Shown here: positions 1 to 12,358 of the stretch, one piece after another
Position numbering within the stretch: the stretch's first letter is position 1
How the letters are laid out: each line of letters begins with the position of its first letter
Assembly: GCA_020744425.1 (NCBI GenBank)
Contig: JAGMUV010000004.1
Coordinates: 2,542,001 to 2,606,000, forward strand
Direction of reading: 5' to 3'
Length of the DNA stretch: 64,000 bases
Origin: Dactylonectria macrodidyma
Taxonomy: Eukaryota > Ascomycota > Sordariomycetes > Hypocreales > Nectriaceae
The notes under the pieces: model-generated
What the model was told of the DNA's origin: nothing
The model's database searches: none
The model's input: only the letters and a program-made list of their open reading frames with translations
Program-made: the position numbers and the translations under genes

Positions 1-1659
1 TCGTTCACTGGCTCGCTCTCCGGCAACCCATCCATGATCCATCAGGTGTGCTGCGCAGCTGCGTGCAGTGCAGCACACTGCATTACAGCAACAGCCTCAC
101 ACATCCCCTTCCAAGCATCCATACCCTCCATCCATCCCCTACCACTCATTCATCAACTCGCTGTGTTCAGTCAGTCCCATCCCACATCCACCCATCCATG
201 TGCACAATGCCCTCCACCAACAACCCAGCAAGTAGCTCTCTTATTAGTTCGCCTTTGGCCGTGAGCGAGATCGGGACGATGGTTTTTCCCTATCCCCTCT
301 TCCCCACGCCCGGCGCTTCCTCGAATCAAATGCCGACGAAAGGGCCCGGGCAAACCTCGCTTAGCGCCGAGAAGTTAGAAGGAGATAAATTTCCCCCTCC
401 CAAGCCCCTGCTAACAAGGCAAATCCCCCAGACAGCCCAGGCGTCATCACGTCGTGCGCGTACTGTTCAGTGGCCTGCATAAACCGCCGGCTGCTAATTT
501 GGCCCGCCCACCGCATTTCCCAGTACATTGCATACAGTGTGAATATCGCACGGCCCCGCCGTGCCAAAAGCTGTCCATCCGATTCCATTTCAGCACCTGG
601 TCAGTCCCTGGCTTTCCCTCTACGGGCGCACGCTCTTCACCCAACCCAAAGGCGCAGAGCACATGGAACAGCAATGCGACAGCAGGGTTTCCACCTCCGG
701 CAATCTATACGAAGCCTTTTAACCTCTGCTTGAACAGGCTCCGAACTTTGTATCAGCTTTGGGAATCCCTTCTCTCCAATTCCCGAGTTATCTTCCTGAA
801 CTTGGTTTGCCCCGTGGCCTTCTTCTCTGCATGCCCCTCTTTGACTCACAGAAACCCATCCACCGCCTGCATCTTCTAGCCCATTCTCCTTGTTTGTATT
901 GACTCCTCAGAAAGTAAACAGTATGCCAGGGCAATTACACCGCACCCCCACTCTTCCACGGCAACCACCGAATCTTGCCCACCAGCCTTTCCATGCTGGG
1001 CCACTTGCTCATATCACTCATTTAAAAGACGCCCACGATGCCCGCAGCGTCCACCTGTCTGCGAGGTGCAGGTCAAGGTTCCAGTTTGCATCCGCAACAA
1101 GTGATGACTGAAGTCGTCCTCACGTTTCCACATGCTAGCTCATTCATTACATGGATTATGTTATTCCTTTGTCTTAAGCTTCATTCATGCTTGGAGTCTA
1201 ACAACATGATTCGCCTCAAACAAGTATGCTTCCGAAGTAACATAAACGTACCATGTTACAGACCAATCAAGATTCAAAACTACGTGATTTTTCAGTCCCC
1301 AACAATGCGCAACTCTCTTCGGTCATAGCCAATGAGCAACCACGTCACGCCTATTTTCCGCGTCTTCGTGTTTTTGTTTTCATGAGCCGCGCGTCCAGGA
1401 ACCAGAAGTTCAGATCTTGCAATGCCCATGTGTTCATTTGTGAGAAGGAGCGGGCTTTTTGATATATCAATCAGTGAGTACCTTAAGTTCCCTGTCTATC
1501 AGTTCGTGGCTCTCCACCATCACTACCCTCCTCATTGACCTTCACATGTGATTCACCTTCTCCTCCAACATGCTCGCCACGCTATAGGGCCCTGGCAAAC
1601 TACAACTCCAAGTCCGCAACACACATCCATCAAATAAACTGAGGACAAGTGATACTTAC
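1..1659. other. Intergenic, no gene recognised
   Basis: Only short overlapping open frames without recognisable motifs occur here. The sequence is pyrimidine-rich near the left edge and becomes more AT-rich after about 1100. I see no tRNA, repeat family or conserved coding segment. Confidence 0.6.
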
Positions 1660-2070
1660 GTTGAAAGCATCACTCAGAAGAGTATTAAAGGGCCTTGGAC
1701 CACATCCTCATGAATACTAACACCCTCGACACGCTGTTTGCCCTCGTTGGTTGAGCACTATATGTACGTCGCGGCGTTGACGTCGCGGCGGTTGCCGATT
1801 GCGTGCTCCTTGTAGTCTCGGATGTCCAAGTTAACGGCGACGTTCCTAAGAGCGTTGGCCAGACTGGAAACCGGATTGTTGCCACGAACATGCAGCTCAT
1901 ATTCTCCGCCGTCGATCGAGACTAGAGTACGTCTGATGTAGTACTCGCGCCTTGCCGCGAGGACCTACAGCCAAACGTCGCCCGAGACACTGCCGGAGCT
2001 CTCGATCAGGCGGTGGGTAAAGTGAAAGCTGGTCTGGGAGGTCGAGGGGAGTGAAACATCAATATCCCCT
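1660..2070 (-). pseudogene. 2-isopropylmalate synthase C-terminal (LeuA allosteric domain) remnant
   Basis: Read on the minus strand from about 2070 down, one frame gives a sequence typical of the C-terminal regulatory domain of fungal 2-isopropylmalate synthase (leucine biosynthesis). It contains SSLANALRNVAVNLDIRDY, YKEHAIG, AATYI and IHEDVVQ, in the family's order. The frame is broken by TAG at 1965-1967, by TAG at 1758-1760 (where the family has a Glu after AATYI) and by TGA at 1674-1676. A one-base shift near 1680 restores LLSDAFN, which is followed by a GTAAGT splice-donor-like sequence at 1654-1659. The catalytic TIM-barrel part is not found upstream, so this is an isolated domain fragment and not a usable gene. 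The match is firmest from 1690 to 1950. The part above 1965 is in the same frame but less recognisable. Assignment rests on recalled family motifs, not on a database search. Confidence 0.75.
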
Positions 2071-3251
2071 CGACCTTTACGGGTAAGTATCTTGAAGTAT
2101 CATCATTTCTACCCCATCAGGTCAACCAATCTCTGGTTTCATTCAGTTCCGCAGATCCGTCGACAGCCAGCGTAGGGGCTTGATGAGAGTCTTTGAGGAC
2201 CATTATCAGTCCAAGAGTTCAAGGGAGGGAAGGCTTTTATCTAGTCGATGGACTTTTGAGCCTGATAGCAAATGAAGATGTGTGTTAGTCAATGCGAGTG
2301 TGCCAGGACAGAAGGATTGCTGGCTGAGTCGTTGTGCTGGGTTCAATGTGGGGCAACGAACCCATCGCTGTCGCAGATTGGCTTCTAAGGGTCTTCCTCA
2401 GTGTGCTTCACGTTGCAGACTCTGCCCTTTCCATCTCAGAGCGCTGTCCTCCTTTGTTTGGCCTCGCTCCGTCTCTCTTTCAGCTGATCTCTCCTGTTCG
2501 AACGTTTCCAGTGTATCAAGACCAGGGCTTTAGTGACAGATGGCCTCGACAGCACCTGCTAGTAACCATGAGGCCACTGCGTACGACGCCTTGTGAGTGC
2601 TTCAGTGCTCGAGGGTGGCCGCGGGGTTACAGTGCGGGGCGCGCTAACCGCTCTTCTCTCGGCAGCATGTCTCAAGTTGTCGATGAGGTCACCCGTCGTC
2701 CTTCGCCCAATCACCCAGCTTCTGGGCCACTTCACGCCTTCTCATGCCCTCATGCCTACCTCACGATTCGTCTTCCCGTGTTCAGCAAATCTTCTCATTA
2801 CACTTGTGAAGGTTCATTTTCTTGTCATAACTCGTGATTGATAGTCGTTGTCCTTAGAACGACTGTAGTAAAGCATCAAGCATCTACAAACATCCAAACC
2901 AGCCCCCCCCCCCCCCCATCTCATCTCGCGCCATCTTGACTGATTCATTATTCATACTCCGTACATCCTCTGAAACAAAAGCGGCCTCATTCCTAACCCA
3001 AGTCGCCAAATTGGTGGTCATCCAAAAGTCCATAACGCTCATCGCGTCATACACAAGCAAGCATCAAATATGATCCAACGCGGTTCAACATAGTCCTGTA
3101 GTCCATGAGCCTCCAACAAGGTATCCGTCATCCGACCAGGGCTGTTGTCTTCTCTCTAACTCGTAACGTATCATCATATGGTGCTCCTATCCGGCAAAGC
3201 CAAACATATCAAGCACCGGGAACGGATTCAAATGCTCTTTTTGTAATCCAT
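2071..3251. other. Intergenic; contains a poly-C tract
   Basis: No supported gene. A run of 15 C lies at 2903-2917. An open frame at 2334-2837 (plus) has no motif or codon pattern that supports it. The last part is the 3' flank of the DUF8035 gene. Confidence 0.55.
2903..2917. repeat. Poly-C homopolymer (15 C)
   Basis: Uninterrupted C run read directly from the sequence. Similar but shorter C runs occur near 19811 and 50738. These are low-complexity tracts with no known role here. Confidence 0.9.
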
Positions 3252-4953
3252 TTATCGGATGAAGCCACGGGGCGGCGGTCGGCCTTCATACACAAGATCT
3301 CGCTCCACGATTTCGTCCCACCGAGATCCCGGATGACGGTGACGGGTGCGTTCCCAATCCTCTTGGTATTCTCGCTCCCACTCCAGCTCTCGGGTGCGCT
3401 GCTTTCGAGCGCGGCGAATCTCGTCCGAAATGTCAACGAGGTGAAGAACGTCATCCTATGGCAAGTGTTAGAACTGTCATCCACAGCACAGTGTCTTGAC
3501 GGAGCAAACTTACATATCGTAGGTAGTCCATGATGTAGAAAAACTGATTCGTTTCCTCATAATCATAGCCCAGCTCCTCAATTGCCTCCCGCAAGACGAG
3601 ATCCTTGGTGATCTCAGTCCACATATCTTTGGGTGGCGGTGCCGGTCGCGACACTCGGCGGTCAGTAGTCTTCTCGATGTCGATTTCCCTCTCGCGGTCG
3701 TAGACCGAGACACTCAAGCGGTCGCGCTCACGGCTTGGTGGGGGAGAAGGGTCCTTCGGCGCGGGTGCTGGGGTGCCGTCTCTCTCAGGGATGAACTGCG
3801 TCCGTCGAACACCACTGTATTTAGTCCATGTAGTGTCAGTGCTTCCACCGCCGATGCCATCCATACGAATGCGTTCGGTACCGGGGGGGACGTCGACAAT
3901 GGCCCAGTCCTTGGTGGCGCCTCCCCAAGCCTCACCCATACGGCCACGCGAGTCGACCTTGGATGTGAGATAATCTCCTTCTTCGTCGACGGCGTGAGGA
4001 GTGGGGGCTGCTGAATGCGAGCGGCGTCTGTTCGTTTGGTCCTCCCACTTGACACGCTCAGTGTCTCGTCGGATCACCAGGTCGTCATCATGATAATGGG
4101 AGCGTCGCTCGCGGCTCTTGGATCGAGTGCGAGTTGTCCGCGAAATATCCACCTCGGTCTTGTTCTTGGACAGTGAGATATCAATATCAGTCTCACGCTC
4201 CCTCACCCGTGAGGGTGCACGAGGTTGAGGAGGAGGCGGAGGCGGAGTAGGAGGCCGGGCTCTGATGACTCCTGCTGGTTGTTAGTTTTCCGATTTCATG
4301 TTACAATAATGAGGATTGCTCATACCATGGTCAATATCTCGCCAGTGCGTGATGACTTCTCTCTCAATGGTCGGTCCGCGAATAACCTGCGGCGGAGGAG
4401 GAGGGGGAGTAGGCTCGCGCTTCGGTGGAGGTGAGGGCACCTTTTCGCGCTCGACAATTCGGGTGCGAATGCGCTCACGCTCAATATCATGTTCGTGTTC
4501 TTCTGGGGAGGGCGACCGTCGGGGAGGTGCAACGTATCTCACTACTCTCGGCGAGGGAGAACGCTTTCGAGAAGGCTCCCTAACACGTTCGCGCTCAACC
4601 ACTCTGGTGCGGGAACGCTCATGCTCATGTTCATGATCATGAGAGGATGAAGAGAGGCTCCTCGGCCTCCGAATGATACGTTCTTCGCGCACGCGAACAG
4701 GGCTGGGGCTTCTGTGGCGGTGGCGGTCGACGGTTTCAACCTGTCTCTGGCGAAGAACCATGGGGCCTGCTTCGGTGCGACGGCCCTCATTTCGCAGGAA
4801 GGCGGGTGCCCGATCTTCTCTGCTGGGTGGGTCGATAGTGACTGTGCGACGACGGTAGTCGACTTCATCAGTGAGATCGGGCGCAGAGCGACGAGGAGCC
4901 GGGTAATAATCCCGCTCCTCAAAATCAGTGGTTCTGACTCCACGGCTAGACAT
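3252..4953 (-). CDS. DUF8035 domain protein, Arg/Ser/Glu-rich
   Basis: Spliced model (minus): exons 4326-4953, 3514-4271 and 3252-3455, giving about 529 residues. Introns are 4272-4325 (GTATGA, branch CTAAC, AG) and 3456-3513 (GTAAGT to AG). Both joins keep the frame, and the last exon ends at TAA 3252-3254. The first 400 residues are low complexity: charged RERE-type repeats, SPSP and proline runs, probably disordered. Residues about 426-490 carry the conserved part (TKDLVLREAIEELGYDYEET, then FFYIMDYLRY joined across the intron to DDVLHLVDISDEIRRARK), which I recognise as the fungal DUF8035 domain. The domain's function is unknown. Charged repeats resemble those of RNA-binding or nuclear proteins, but that is only a resemblance. 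The start ATG at 4953 is the first in frame. A paired CRE-like site lies about 90 bases upstream. Confidence 0.88.
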
Positions 4954-7900
4954 GATGGCCGGATGAAGATGTTCGGAATGGCTTCAGTTGTGATGCTTTT
5001 GCAACTCGGGCGAGAACCAGCCTAATCGGCAGGTTCGGTGACGTAGTGACGTAAGTACTCAGGTGTGGTGGTCCGGCAAAGCGGGGTCCGTGGAGGGGGA
5101 GGAGCCTCAATGTCGCTGGGACGCGCCGCTATCAGAGTCTGGCAAACTGGCAAAACCGACGATGCAATGATATTGAAGAGAGAATAAAGGAAGAAGAAAT
5201 GTGCAGGAACCGAGTCAAGATCGACAGTGGTTTTGAGTGTCAGGTGAATTTAATGGCGCGCGAGCAGAGCGCAGCAAGAATCAGGGTGGGAAGCGACAAG
5301 CAACGTCGTCATCCGACAGCAATGATGAAAGGACCCCCCGGCCAGGAATAGAGTCAGCCGCGACCTGGGAGGGGCTGGAGGCTAGAGCGGGGATGGAGGG
5401 CTATCGCTGGGCCAGGCAAGCTTGCTAGTGACGAGTGTGGTAGCGGACCGCTGGCGGGAGTAGATGGAAGCAACGGAGACAGACGATAGCGAGGCTGGAT
5501 GGGTGGATGGATGGATGAATGGGCGGGTTCAAGAGCCCGAGAGTTGCTCGTTCTGGAAGAAGCAACAAGCGGCGGGCTTCAGGAACAAGAAGAGGGCGAG
5601 CCTTTGGGAAGAAGATGGACAGGACAAATGGGACGGGAGGGCCAAAGGGTTTTGATGGCGGCGGCCCCCTCGTAGTGACAAAGGACGCCGGCTTGGGGGC
5701 CGCATGGATCGCATCGTATTGCCGCCCTCATCAAGCAAGTCCACGGCTCTCTGCGACCAACATCACCAAGACGAGACTGTTTGCTGCCTGTCATCTGGCC
5801 GGCCTTGCCACATTCTGGTAGTATGTCTAGCCATCAACTGGTCTCACCAGCAAGGGTGTTATGGCGGCCCAATGAGCCAACCTCGTCGCCCACGCGAAAG
5901 CCGTGATGGGGGGTCAGTCGCACAACCCAGAAGAACATGAGACCATCCAGCCTGACGACGCCCTTGGCTTGGGACCAGCCGGTGCCCACTGTTGTCCAGC
6001 TCTCTTTGCCGAGTCTCTTCCGCTTGAAAAGCCGACTGTGCTTGCAAGGGGCCAAGGAGGCAGAGAGTAGAACATGACGGACAGGAACTGCCGCTTCTCT
6101 CCCTACCTCCTCTACCAGGGATCGTGATTCGCAGCGTCGATGAAAGCCTGCCAACTCCTGGTTGAAAGCACCCAGGTTTCTAGGCCCCGCAACTGCAATC
6201 CTGGCGTCAAGCTCCAGTGTGGATATCCGTTGACGCAATGATGCAGCAGCTCACACAGCCCACACGCCGAAGCACCCACAGGGCCACCCACAGCCACCTC
6301 TTCTCTTGGTTTGGTCTCCTGTTTTGGTATCCTGTCTAGGGCGGTAGTTGAGTGGTTAGAGTGGCACCGCAGGGCAGAAAGTGACCCCTGTAAAACGCCA
6401 CAATGCAACTCTTCAGCGTCTCGCTTTCATGCTCCATCTGCAGCCACTGTGCTCGACTCCGTAGGCAACCCGCAGGTTGGCCGGTGAGGGCGTCGCCTGC
6501 ATAACGTGCGTAGTTGATGACCGACAGACTTCGACAGGCTTCCAGACGGCATCTGGAGCCGCCTGTCATGTCAAAATTTTCGCAGCCAGATCGGCAGCTG
6601 GTTTGTCGGGCATTAAATTCTCAGCAGGGTTCCCCGTCACCGCCTGGGCAGCCAGCGCGAGCTTGAATTGTTTGGGTATCGCCCTTGAGCCTGCGAAGTG
6701 GATGAAGACTGGGATGAGGCTGGTATTGAGGCAGCCTGAACGTGGGGTCTGGGGAGACTACTGAGAGCCTGATGAGGCGAGTTAACTTCGTACCTGGGAG
6801 TCAGAGTGTAAATTGCTTACGGGGTTTGTAGATCACATCCGTTCATTCTCATTCCCTCATTCTCTCCTATCCTTTAACCATCAGCTTCATCATCTCTGCG
6901 CCTCGACGTTACTTGTCACATGCAATCGGGATGGTGGTCAACTTGCTAGGAATACCTTAGCTCGTACATAGTACCGGCAGTGGCAACATTAGGTAGGGCT
7001 ATGTGGTCGCCTAATCTGCAAGGCTCAGCTTGGTGTGGTTCCCTAACTTCTACCTTAACAAAATCCAGTATTCGTGCAACCTAAATGGGGAGAAAACAAG
7101 AACAAGGATTTTCACTCGGTGGTTGACGGGACGGGACGAAGCGGGATAGGTGCAGCCCAAATCATCTCTCTTCCAATTGTGTAACCCTTTGTTGGCCAGG
7201 AGCGAGGGCCTGTCCGAGGCAGATAGTGTGGGTATGACATCATAGGAAGCTCTTCAGAATGCGCCTCAGCCAACTAACTTACCCTACAATTTGCCAGTCT
7301 CGGTTCGTCAACGCGCCCCCTTACTTCCCAAGACATTCCAAGTATTAAGCAATCCATCGAAAAACGACAGCGGCCACACATGAGCATCCAGGTCTTCTTC
7401 GGCTTAGGCAGCGTCATCCCGTTGCCTTTGTGCTAACTTCGGAATGTCTCTTACCAGCTTGCCAGGTTGAGATAGACACTGAGCCACTCCATCCCAGTTC
7501 ATAATCCACCTATATTCAGTCCATTAGAGCTTTATCCAGTTACATGCTTCAATTCCTCTTCCATGAACATCCCTGATAAGACCTGGCACCCGCATATTCC
7601 ATGCAAGTCCACTTCCGACCAGATCCCGGGGGCGCCAACACACCAAATGTAAAGCCATGCAACTCGCTACTCAAGTTACGGTCCATCACCTCCCACACGC
7701 AGTCCCTTGATACGTAAAATAAGTCTGCCAAGCCTATGGAGGCTAAGTCTGATCAATCGGGACTGCTCAACTGCCATCAACTCCCCAGCTACACACAAGC
7801 TCACAGACATGACCCTAAGCCAACTCCGCTTTTGGGGGGTTTCAAACTGGACACACATAACATATTTCTTGTTAGCGACTTCTATAAGCTAGATAATTCA

Positions 7901-9405
7901 AGTGATAGCATTGCGCAATAAACACGTGTGGGGCTAGCTATCCTCATACCACCTACAGCCATGTAGCGAGTGGTTTTTCGGGTTGTACATCGGTCAGTCC
8001 CTAATGCCACGTCCCCCTGCATTGGCTCTCTATTTCTAGAGATTCATGAAGACTCCATTGGACAAGCGGGATCTGGGCCATCGCTGACATAGTGGAGCAT
8101 TAATGTGTGGCCTGGGCTGAAACGCTCATTTAGTGAGCAATCCATCAATGATCGTATCGTGAAGTTCGGCAGAGCACCAGGGATGGACATACGTCGGTTT
8201 CTCACTTGTGTTTACTGAATACGAATTATGAAGTCAAGTTCTTGCTTCTGATGAACGCCCATTTCACGCGATTGTATCATAAAACATCAAAACTGAAGTA
8301 TGAATGCACCGCAAGTGAAGTGTCCGGGTCCTTAAATAGTATCAACATGACTGAAAATTGGTTGAAAATACGGCGCACCTTCCCACTTGGTGATGAGACT
8401 ACGTCGCCGCATACGAAAGCGTATTATGCTAACCCGGACAAGACTCTGCACCCGATAGCATCTCTCTGTATAGTAAATTGGCGGGCTTCACCCCGTACGC
8501 TCTGGCGCTCGAAATTACCATATGGCTGTAAATCCATGACTAAATTCTGTCCACTTCGAAAGACACGTACGAGGCTGTGAATCGATCTATCTGAAACATG
8601 ATATTGAGTTGAAGGAAGATGGCAACGAGAAGATTCTGCCCAGGGAGGGGATCATCTCAAACGCATCCATGGGCACACAACTTGAGTGGACAAGCTACAA
8701 AATGGCTGAAGTAATGAAATACAAGGTAGAGGTAAAAGAAAATAGCGGGATTTGGCGACAACACGCTGCATATATTGATCAAGTTGAGTTGTGATGCACG
8801 GAGGTGGTGCAGGAGGGGACTGCTTCGGGATCCCGTCGACTATGTCTAGTTATGTCAAAACCCCTTCCCATCAAAGTAATCATCCTTCAAATGCACCCTA
8901 TACAAATTGCGTGCGTTTAGAACCCGGTCGACCCTTTTATTGAATCTAGAGATTTGGGAGTGGCCTTCATCTTAGTTGAGAAAGACTAAACAGCATTCAC
9001 AATTGCCGGAAACGTAGCCATCCTTGAAATATCGCCCCCGACGGGTCAATAGCGTTTAATATTTAATATTTATTGTATTCTTGTAGTCATTTCCGGCATT
9101 ATGGAATTTGATGCGTGTGCGGACGTCCTACTGTTGTCGCTTGAACGAACTCGTCGTACCCCCTTCTGACCACAACTACCCTATAGCACTGGCAACGCCA
9201 CCGAGCAACGAGTTCATAATGAAGTTGCATCAACTCTGTGTGTGTGCTTCGAATTATCCATTTCAGGGAAATTGGGCACTATGTTATAGAGCTTTATGAA
9301 TTGATTTTGAAAATTTGCATTATAATAAAGCTGCTGGAGTGAGAAGTGTTGTTTCATTGCCCTGGTGGGCATCACAATTTACACTGAACTGGGAACACTG
9401 CAAAA
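4954..9405. other. Intergenic, 4.4 kb without a supported gene
   Basis: The part next to 4953 is the promoter and 5' leader of the DUF8035 gene. The rest holds only short open frames with no recognisable motif, including 8206-8580 and 8609-8794 (plus). A GGAT-type tetranucleotide stretch lies at 5496-5523. Sequence from about 6900 to 9400 is visibly more AT-rich than the flanks. No transposon open frame was recognised. Confidence 0.55.
5039..5056. promoter_or_regulatory. Paired TGACGTA (CRE/bZIP-like) motifs
   Basis: TGACGTAG (5039-5046) is followed one base later by TGACGTAAG (5048-5056), about 86-103 bases upstream of the DUF8035 start codon at 4953. TGACGT is the core bound by CREB/ATF-type bZIP factors in fungi. 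The tandem arrangement is seen directly; regulation is inferred. Confidence 0.45.
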
Positions 9406-11860
9406 TTACAAACCACGCTTCGTGTCCTTGGCAACTAGACCAGTCAAACTTTTCTCCGGCTTGGGGTAATCCGGTCTGCCACCCAAGATATTCACAACCT
9501 CAGATAGGCCCATCCAGTGGGCGGTCTTGGGCCGTCGGTTGGGCCAGTCAGTGCCAGTTTCCTCCAACTCCTTCATGGGAGAGAAGACGACCTCGGAGCC
9601 CTGGATACCAATGACCGTCGTGCTTGTGGGGTCCTTCTTAACGTGGTTGTGAGCATTGCGACCAAAACCCTCGAGGTGCTGAATGCACTTGATCGCCAGG
9701 CGGACAGCTCGGCAGCGATCCATGGGGGAGGGAACGCCACCTTGCTGAACGTGACCAGGGATGCTCTCTCGGCTCTCGAATCTATCGTGAGCTTCCTCAC
9801 GGATGATGTCAGCAATGAGCTTGGCATTGTAGACCTTGCTGGCCTTCTCGTTGACGAGAATGAGGCGACCGGCGCGGGACTGGCCCTTGTCATTATTGAA
9901 AACCTTCTTGAGATGCTGGACATCTGCGTTTAGCATCTCAAGGCTGATTCCTTCTTCAGGGATGTACACTGCTGAGGCGCCAACATCCAGGCCGCTCAGT
10001 GTTGCAATGTAGCCAGATCGACCTCCCTGCGTCTCGATAACGAAGACACGGCGGCGTGTAGCAGACGCCGACTGTTTGATCTTGTCACAGTAGCTGACCA
10101 ACTCGTTGAGGCAAGTATCAGAACCAAGAGAGTATTCGGTTCCAGGCACATTGTTGGAGACGGTTGCGGGAAGCAGGCACATGGGAATGCAGAGAGAAGG
10201 ATACTGGTCCCGAGCCTTTCGCATCTGCGAGATCGAGTGGAAGGCCTCGAACCCACCTACCAGGAAGAGAGCATCAAAGTGGAACTCTTCAATCAGGTTC
10301 GCAATTAGCTCCATACCAGAGTCGCCAGGAAGTTCTCGGTTGGTGCCAATTTCAGAACCGCCCTTGCTCGCCCAGCCATCAACTTCAAGCCAGTTGAAGG
10401 GGCGAACGGATCCCACGGGCTTGTCACCGTGATGCCTGGCAAACCCAGCAAAACCATTGTGGATAGCAAGGGGCTCATGTCCTCGCGAAAGACAGTACGC
10501 AACGGCGGCACGCACTGCGGCGTTCATGCCGCCAGCAGGGGCGCCGACATTGATGAAGCCAATCCTCATGCGCTTGGAGCACGTTAGTAAAGATCTAAGG
10601 CATTCAAGGAGAGCCAGCTTACTTCATCCTCAGGGAGTTTCTTGTCTTCAACCATGACATTGGTTGTCAAAATGTACGAATTCCATTGATCCTCAAATTC
10701 GGAATCTCGAAGGGACATGGCCTTCTCAAAGTCCTTGGAGTCCACAGCTGCGGCAAGCTCCTTGGTCTCAGCAACGGCTTTCAACAAAGGCTTTCGGACA
10801 ATCTTGTTTTCGTTGATGGCAATGAAAGGAGTTTCAGTCTCGGGAGTAGCGTCGAGTACGGCTTTGACAGCCTCCACGCCCTGTAGGGTGGCAAGCATGC
10901 GATCATATGCCACCGCGGTACCACCTCGTTGAACATGTCCAAGCGTGGTAATGCGGGTGTCGAGGGCGAGACCACCTTCGCTCTTGTCGGCGAGCAGATC
11001 CTTGATTTCTTCAGCAGTGATCTTGGTGCCGTTTTTGTCGCGAGCGCCCTCGGCCACAATGACAATTGTCTTGCGCTTGCCGAGTGAGCGGTGCTATGCC
11101 AAGTTAGCATGTAATCAAATAAGGCTATCAATGTAATATTGCTGACCCTTCTGACAACGTCGCCCATGTCTTCCTTCCAATCGTGCTCTCTAGGACGTTC
11201 GGGAATGAAGACGAAGTCAGCTCCAGTGGCAACGCCAGCCATGAGGGCCAGCCAACCGCAATGTCTTCCCATGACCTCAATGACGAAGGCACGGGAATGT
11301 GAAGAGGCAGTGGCCTCAATATAGTCGACCATTTCGCAGATGCGGGCGAGAGCCGAGTAGCAGCCGATGGTGGCATCGGTGCCGGCCAAATCATTGTCGA
11401 TGGAGCCGACGAGGCCGACGATGTTCAGATGCGCATAAGGCTTGATCTGCTCAGAGGTCAATTCGCCATTGCTTACGAGCTCCTGCAACAGCGAGGGCCA
11501 CTCTGCGCGGAACTTGTCGGCTCCAGTCAGAGAACCATCACCTCCGCAGATGACAAGAGCATCGATGCCGGAGAGGACCAGGTTCTTGGCGGCCGTCAAG
11601 CGTCCAGGACGCTCGTAGAAGGCCATGCACCTGGCAGTTCCGATGAGGGTACCGCCTTCGGACAGCCAGCCGCGAACACCGTCCCATCCCATTTTCTTGA
11701 TGAAGTCTCCGCCTTGCACTAGGCCCTCGTAGCCTTCATAGACGCAGTAGGCGTCGCAGCCCAGGTGGATGGTCATGCGAACCACGGCGCGGACCGCAGC
11801 GTTCATGCCTGGGGAGTCTCCTCCCGAGGTCATGACGGCGATCTTCTTTTTGGTAGCCAT
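9406..11860 (-). CDS. pfkA: ATP-dependent 6-phosphofructokinase
   Basis: Phosphorylates fructose 6-phosphate to fructose 1,6-bisphosphate, the committed step of glycolysis in the cytosol. Exons (minus): 11147-11860, 10623-11093, 9406-10572, total 783 residues, the usual size of the duplicated eukaryotic enzyme. Introns are 11094-11146 (GTCAGC donor, CTAAC, AG) and 10573-10622 (GTAAGC, TACTAAC, AG). The N-terminal catalytic half shows GGDSPGMN (13-20), GGDGS (106-110), GSIDND (152-157, the proton-abstracting Asp region) and, in exon 2, GHVQRGG. The C-terminal regulatory half repeats the fold with [31 protein letters not shown] and GHVQQGG. The ATG at 11860 matches the family start. An in-frame ATG at 12019 lies 53 codons upstream but probably within a 5' leader intron. 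Function is secure; the intron 1 donor is weak but the join restores the family sequence. Confidence 0.95.
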
Positions 11861-11995
11861 GTTAGAAGGCTCGATGGCGGTTCGGAGAGTCGATGGGAGT
11901 GTCGGACGAATCGGTTGCAAGCGGAAAGTATGCCAGAGTTTGTTGAGGAGAATGCGCAGAGGCCCGGATACGGTATCGAGGGGCCAAGAAAATAG

Positions 11996-12126
11996 CTGCA
12001 GATAAGAAGTGAAAGGCATTCAGCAACAGTTCATGATCAAGAGGATGCACAAACACTCCGGGAACGTAGGAGATGAAGTAGAAGACGCAGTATAAGGGGA
12101 TTAGGAAAAGATGATAATGGTCTCAC
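11996..12126 (-). other. Possible 5' leader intron of the PFK gene
   Basis: On the minus strand a GTGAGA donor-like sequence (12126 downward) and a pyrimidine-rich TTATCTGCAG acceptor-like sequence (ending at 11996) bracket 131 bases between the promoter and the ATG at 11860. Leader introns are common in fungal glycolytic genes. If it is real, the upstream in-frame ATG at 12019 is removed from the mRNA. Inference from splice signals only. Confidence 0.35.
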
Positions 12127-12230
12127 CAGCCACGGAAAGGGGGGAATTATTATGGCGCCAGAAAGCTTTCACGAGCCAACTCTGACCAGGAGGTGACGCA
12201 GATGGGCGCATCAGGACACCGCACTGGACA

Positions 12231-12270
12231 GGTCAGGGCAAGGTCAGAGAGCTCAGGGCAGGTCAGGGCA
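12231..12270. repeat. GGTCAGGGCA direct repeats upstream of PFK
   Basis: GGTCAGGGCA occurs exactly at 12231-12240 and 12261-12270, with a one-mismatch copy (GCTCAGGGCA) at 12251-12260 and a partial copy from 12242. The cluster lies about 370-410 bases upstream of the PFK ATG. It may bind a factor or be a simple local duplication. Confidence 0.6.
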
Positions 12271-12345
12271 GACTTACAGGGGAGCATGGGCAGGCTCGCC
12301 TGCACTGACCGAAGGCAAAGCCCCAAAAAAAGAGGGGAAGAAGCT

Positions 12346-12358
12346 CTTATCGCTTATC
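12346..12358 (-). promoter_or_regulatory. Double GATA motif (GATAAGCGATAAG)
   Basis: Two GATAAG sites one base apart on the minus strand, about 490 bases upstream of the PFK start codon. GATAAG pairs are typical targets of fungal GATA factors such as AreA/Nit2. Next to them an AGGGG stress-response-like element occurs at 12333-12337. Binding is inferred from motif only. Confidence 0.35.

Noticed and set aside
6339..6390. tRNA A-box-like sequence (TAGTTGAGTGGTTAGAG)
   Set aside because: No B-box GGTTCGANTCC follows at the right distance and no cloverleaf can be drawn.
8206..8794. Two consecutive plus-strand frames in AT-rich DNA
   Set aside because: No family recognised and no convincing introns joining them; kept as intergenic.
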